64,000 nucleotides of DNA from Mesorhizobium loti CJ3sym (GTDB lineage Bacteria; Pseudomonadota; Alphaproteobacteria; Rhizobiales; Rhizobiaceae), in contig NZ_AXAL01000001.1 of the NCBI RefSeq assembly GCF_000472785.1, forward strand, positions 750,078 through 814,077. Reading direction: 5' to 3'. The notes under the pieces were generated by a model. That model did no database searches. It had not been told where the DNA came from and saw only the letters and a list, made by a program, of their open reading frames with translations. Shown one piece after another: positions 61,593 through 64,000 of this stretch. The position numbers were made by a program, and so were the translations under genes. The first letter of the stretch is position 1. Every line of letters starts with the position of its first letter.

Positions 61593-62189
61593 TTTCTGAC
61601 CTCTCCAGTCAAAGTTAAAAATAGCTTCGGATTTGTGGCTGGCGGATATGTTTTCCCGCCTCACCCCCACAACGAAAAAAGGCTCGCACCGCGTCCCCTT
61701 TTCGCGGCGAACATACCCATCAATCCTCAGCCTTCAATGACGGTTTGGGAAATAACGGCGATTCCGTGAACAGATTAATGCTGTGTTGCACAAATAACAC
61801 TGGCCTATATGGCGAATGGCACAATTGGCACAACGTCATATATTCAATATATATATGGATAGTTTCTCGGCTAACTATGTATTAATAACGAGATATTTCC
61901 AATCAGCAGCTCAAAAATGGCATTTTTTGGCTATTTATCTTGAAAAGCACCCGTTTCGTTGCGTTCAGCAGATGCCAGGCGAGTGTCCTCCACCTGCGAT
62001 GACGCAAGGGAATTCCAACATCGCCTGCCAAGTCGGCCAAATCTCGCCAAGGCGGTCGAAACAGGCTGGCGCACGCTCCAGCGCTATCGATTGTGACAGC
62101 CACCCGGTCGCCGTGGGCCGGTGCGGGGCCGCTTTTTCAAACCCAATGCGACGAAGGAAGGCGAACAAGAAACAAGGGCGATCGCGGAA
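61593..62189. other. Long, partly AT-rich intergenic region upstream of the porin
   Basis: These 597 bases separate the porin start from the convergently placed end of the APH-type gene. The part at about 61840-61935 is clearly AT-rich (about 30% GC by hand count) in a GC-rich genome, with a CAAAAAT-GGC-ATTTTTTG hairpin at 61912-61929. A 132-codon plus-strand ORF at 61816-62214 has no recognisable domain. The AT-rich part could bind a nucleoid or MucR/Ros-type protein, an inference. Confidence 0.5.
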
Positions 62190-63086
62190 TCACGTCACGC
62201 TGAGTTTCTTGTAATCGGCCAGCACTTCGTCGATCACGCGTCGGGATTTTTCGACTTCTGCCTGATTGTTGATATGGCCAGCGACCGTGATCAGCGCCTT
62301 CCACAGCGCCCAGCCACGTCCGCGTGCCCAGGTCGCATCATCAACGGCAAGACCGGTGCGGAAAACCTCCCTGCTCTCGCCCTCGAACAAGGTCCAGGCG
62401 ATCGCCAGGTCGCATGAAGGGTCGCCGACGCCGGAGGTGCCGAAGTCGATCACGGCGCTCAATCGCCCCGCTTCGACAAGGAGATTGCCCCAACTAACAT
62501 CGCCATGGAACCAGACCGGCGGCCCCTTCCAGGTCGCGGCAAGGGCCGCTTCCCAAACGGCACTCGCCAGGCTTGCGTCGATGTGGTTGCCGAGAGCGGT
62601 GATCGCTCGTCTTGTCTCGCCGTCATATACGGCCAGCGGTCCGCCCCGAAAGAAATTATGCTGCCCGGGCGCCGGCCCGCCGGTAGGGTCGATGCGCTTC
62701 AGGGCAACCAGGAAACTCGCCAGGTCCGCCGCGAATTGCGACAGGTCAGAGATGCGCTCCCGCTTTGCCGTCTCGCCCTCGATCCAGCCATAGACGGACC
62801 AATGCCAGGGATAGTCCCCGGCCGGCACGCCCATCGCCAATGGCAGGGGGATCGGCAATGGCAAAAGCGGCGCCAGCCTTGGCAGCCAGCGATGTTCTTT
62901 TTCCACTTGCGGGGAATAGTCGGCCGCGCTCGGCAGCCGCACGGTCATCTCATCGCCCAGATGAAAGGTCCTGTTGTCCCAACCGCCAAATTCTACCGGC
63001 CTGACAGCAAGATCCTTCCACTGGGGGAATTGCGCAGCGACCAACCGGCTGACCAAAGCCATATCGATGTTCAGCTTGCCGGCCAT
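62190..63086 (-). CDS. Aminoglycoside phosphotransferase (APH) family kinase
   Basis: The 298-residue protein has the kinase-like motifs WFHGDVSWGNLLVEAG (catalytic Asp with the HGD loop) and VIDFGTSGVGDPSCDLAIAW (metal-binding Asp). Such proteins phosphorylate antibiotics, sugars or other small molecules. The ATG directly follows the era stop codon (TAAATG on the minus strand), so it is read with era. Its antibiotic specificity cannot be told. Confidence 0.87.
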   Translation of the reverse strand: MAGKLNIDMALVSRLVAAQFPQWKDLAVRPVEFGGWDNRTFHLGDEMTVRLPSAADYSPQVEKEHRWLPRLAPLLPLPIPLPLAMGVPAGDYPWHWSVYGWIEGETAKRERISDLSQFAADLASFLVALKRIDPTGGPAPGQHNFFRGGPLAVYDGETRRAITALGNHIDASLASAVWEAALAATWKGPPVWFHGDVSWGNLLVEAGRLSAVIDFGTSGVGDPSCDLAIAWTLFEGESREVFRTGLAVDDATWARGRGWALWKALITVAGHINNQAEVEKSRRVIDEVLADYKKLSVT

Positions 63087-64000
63087 TTAATGCGGGAATT
63101 CGAGACCCATCTCGCGATAACGCTCAGGATCGTCGCCCCAGTTCTCACGCACCTTGACGAACAGGAACAGGTGCACCTTCTGCTCGAGAATGCCTGCTAT
63201 CTCCATGCGCGCGGCCTGGCCGATGGCGCGGATAGTCTCGCCCTTGTGGCCAAGCACGATCTTCTTCTGGCTGTCGCGCTCGACATAGATGACCTGATCG
63301 ATACGCACCGAGCCGTCCTGCTTCTCTTCCCATTTCTCAGTTTCGATATGGGAAGAGTAAGGCAGTTCCTGATGCAGCCTGAGATAGAGTTTCTCGCGGG
63401 TGATCTCGGCGGCAAGCTGACGCATCGGCAGGTCGGAAATCTGGTCCTCGGGATAATACCAGGGGCCGGCAGGCAGCGTTTCGGCCAGATAGTCGAGAAC
63501 ATCCTTGCAGCCGGAGCCGGTCAGAGCCGAGACCATGAAGGTGCGTTTGAAAGGCACCCGCTCGTTCGCCACGGCCGACAGCGCCAAGAGTGCCTCGTGC
63601 TTGACCCGGTCGACCTTGTTGAGGATCAGCACCATCGGCTGGCGCACGTCCTTCAATCGCTCCAGGATCGCGTCGGCATCGCCGCGGATACCGCGCTCGG
63701 CGTCGATCAGCAAAAGCACGACATCGGCGTCCTTGGCGCCACCCCAGGCGGTGGTCACCATAGCCGTGTCCAACCGCCGCTTCGGCTTGAAGATGCCGGG
63801 CGTGTCGACAAAGACGATCTGCGCATTTTCATGCGTGGCGATGCCGCGCACGATGGCGCGGGTCGTCTGCACCTTGTGGGTGACGATCGACACCTTGGCG
63901 CCGACCAATTGGTTGACCAGCGTCGACTTGCCGGCATTGGGCGCGCCAATCAGCGCGACAAAGCCGGAATGCGTGGCGGGGGCTTCAGCAGTTTCAATAT
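63087..64000 (-). CDS. era: GTPase Era, cut by the window edge
   Basis: Read from the right edge, the frame gives at least 304 residues before the TAA at 63087. It contains the P-loop LIGAPNAGKSTLVNQLVGAK, the switch KVQTTRAIVRG, VDTPGIF and NKVDRV motifs, and a C-terminal KH domain (VIYVERDSQKKIVLGHKGET). Era binds 16S rRNA and helps 30S maturation. The true start lies near or beyond base 64000. The following APH gene begins immediately after the stop. Confidence 0.97.
   Translation of the reverse strand, partial: IETAEAPATHSGFVALIGAPNAGKSTLVNQLVGAKVSIVTHKVQTTRAIVRGIATHENAQIVFVDTPGIFKPKRRLDTAMVTTAWGGAKDADVVLLLIDAERGIRGDADAILERLKDVRQPMVLILNKVDRVKHEALLALSAVANERVPFKRTFMVSALTGSGCKDVLDYLAETLPAGPWYYPEDQISDLPMRQLAAEITREKLYLRLHQELPYSSHIETEKWEEKQDGSVRIDQVIYVERDSQKKIVLGHKGETIRAIGQAARMEIAGILEQKVHLFLFVKVRENWGDDPERYREMGLEFPH

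Noticed and set aside
61816..62214. 132-codon plus-strand ORF upstream of the porin
   Set aside because: It starts in an AT-rich stretch, has no domain or ribosome binding site and runs into the 3' end of the APH gene on the other strand.

Overview
The window is about 64 kb of GC-rich alphaproteobacterial chromosome. It most likely comes from Hyphomicrobiales (Rhizobiales), close to Mesorhizobium. The reasons are the long charged tails on S6 and L9, the psd-pssA pair, a TIGR02301-type protein, an Omp2b-like porin, era and recO close together, citramalate synthase, many LysR regulators, and three families of short dispersed palindromes of a kind common in rhizobial genomes. I see no rRNA, tRNA, CRISPR array, transposase or phage gene. 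Coding density is high and most ORFs on the opposite strand are GC-rich shadows.

Layout. 1-201 holds the start of a TadG-like pilus gene running off the left edge. 666-11436 is a housekeeping block: rpsF-rpsR-rplI, a cyclopropane fatty-acid synthase, YnfA, an Rsm22/METTL17-type methyltransferase, dnaB, radA, cvpA, purF and an SDR. 11597-20872 holds a small protein, OsmC, two EamA exporters, a LysR/tautomerase pair, an acyltransferase-acyl-ACP synthetase fusion and the phospholipid pair psd-pssA. 20963-32498 holds a lactonase, an ABM monooxygenase behind a SoxR-like promoter, an ArsR/Atm1 exporter operon, two more LysR-centred pairs, a LysM protein, a LOG hydrolase, a CorA/ZntB transporter and RarD. 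32582-36977 (minus strand) is an overlapping run: DUF559, VOC, two GFA-type zinc enzymes and prolyl iminopeptidase, followed by citramalate synthase. 37156-47669 holds cysS, an SRAP protein, Nudix, hypotheticals, a dihydroorotase-like protein, ygfZ-HD and a PAS-PAS-GGDEF-EAL protein. 47710-51583 holds two further LysR pairs. 51624-54481 is a compact operon of a GNAT/C39-peptidase fusion, an RLAN-RimK ATP-grasp ligase and DUF3303. 54688-58914 holds an ECF sigma/anti-sigma pair and a giant DUF2339 membrane protein. 58998-64000 holds a thioesterase, recO, a porin, an APH-type kinase and era (cut by the right edge).

How the genes work together. Five LysR genes each sit head-to-head with a small enzyme gene (tautomerase, quinone reductase, muconolactone-isomerase-like protein, SDR, fatty-acid desaturase). 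Four of the shared intergenic regions carry a visible dyad that could be the operator. Membrane lipid work is spread over cfa, the Aas-like fusion, psd/pssA and the desaturase. Redox and electrophile defence is spread over OsmC, the ABM protein, the quinone reductase, VOC/GFA and perhaps the tautomerase.

The best candidates for under-described biology are the GNAT-C39/RLAN-RimK/DUF3303 operon, the SoxR-type promoter in front of the ABM gene, the VOC-GFA-GFA-Pip run, and the Aas-like fusion and dihydroorotase-like protein with changed catalytic motifs. All names come from reading motifs and gene order; no database search was run.
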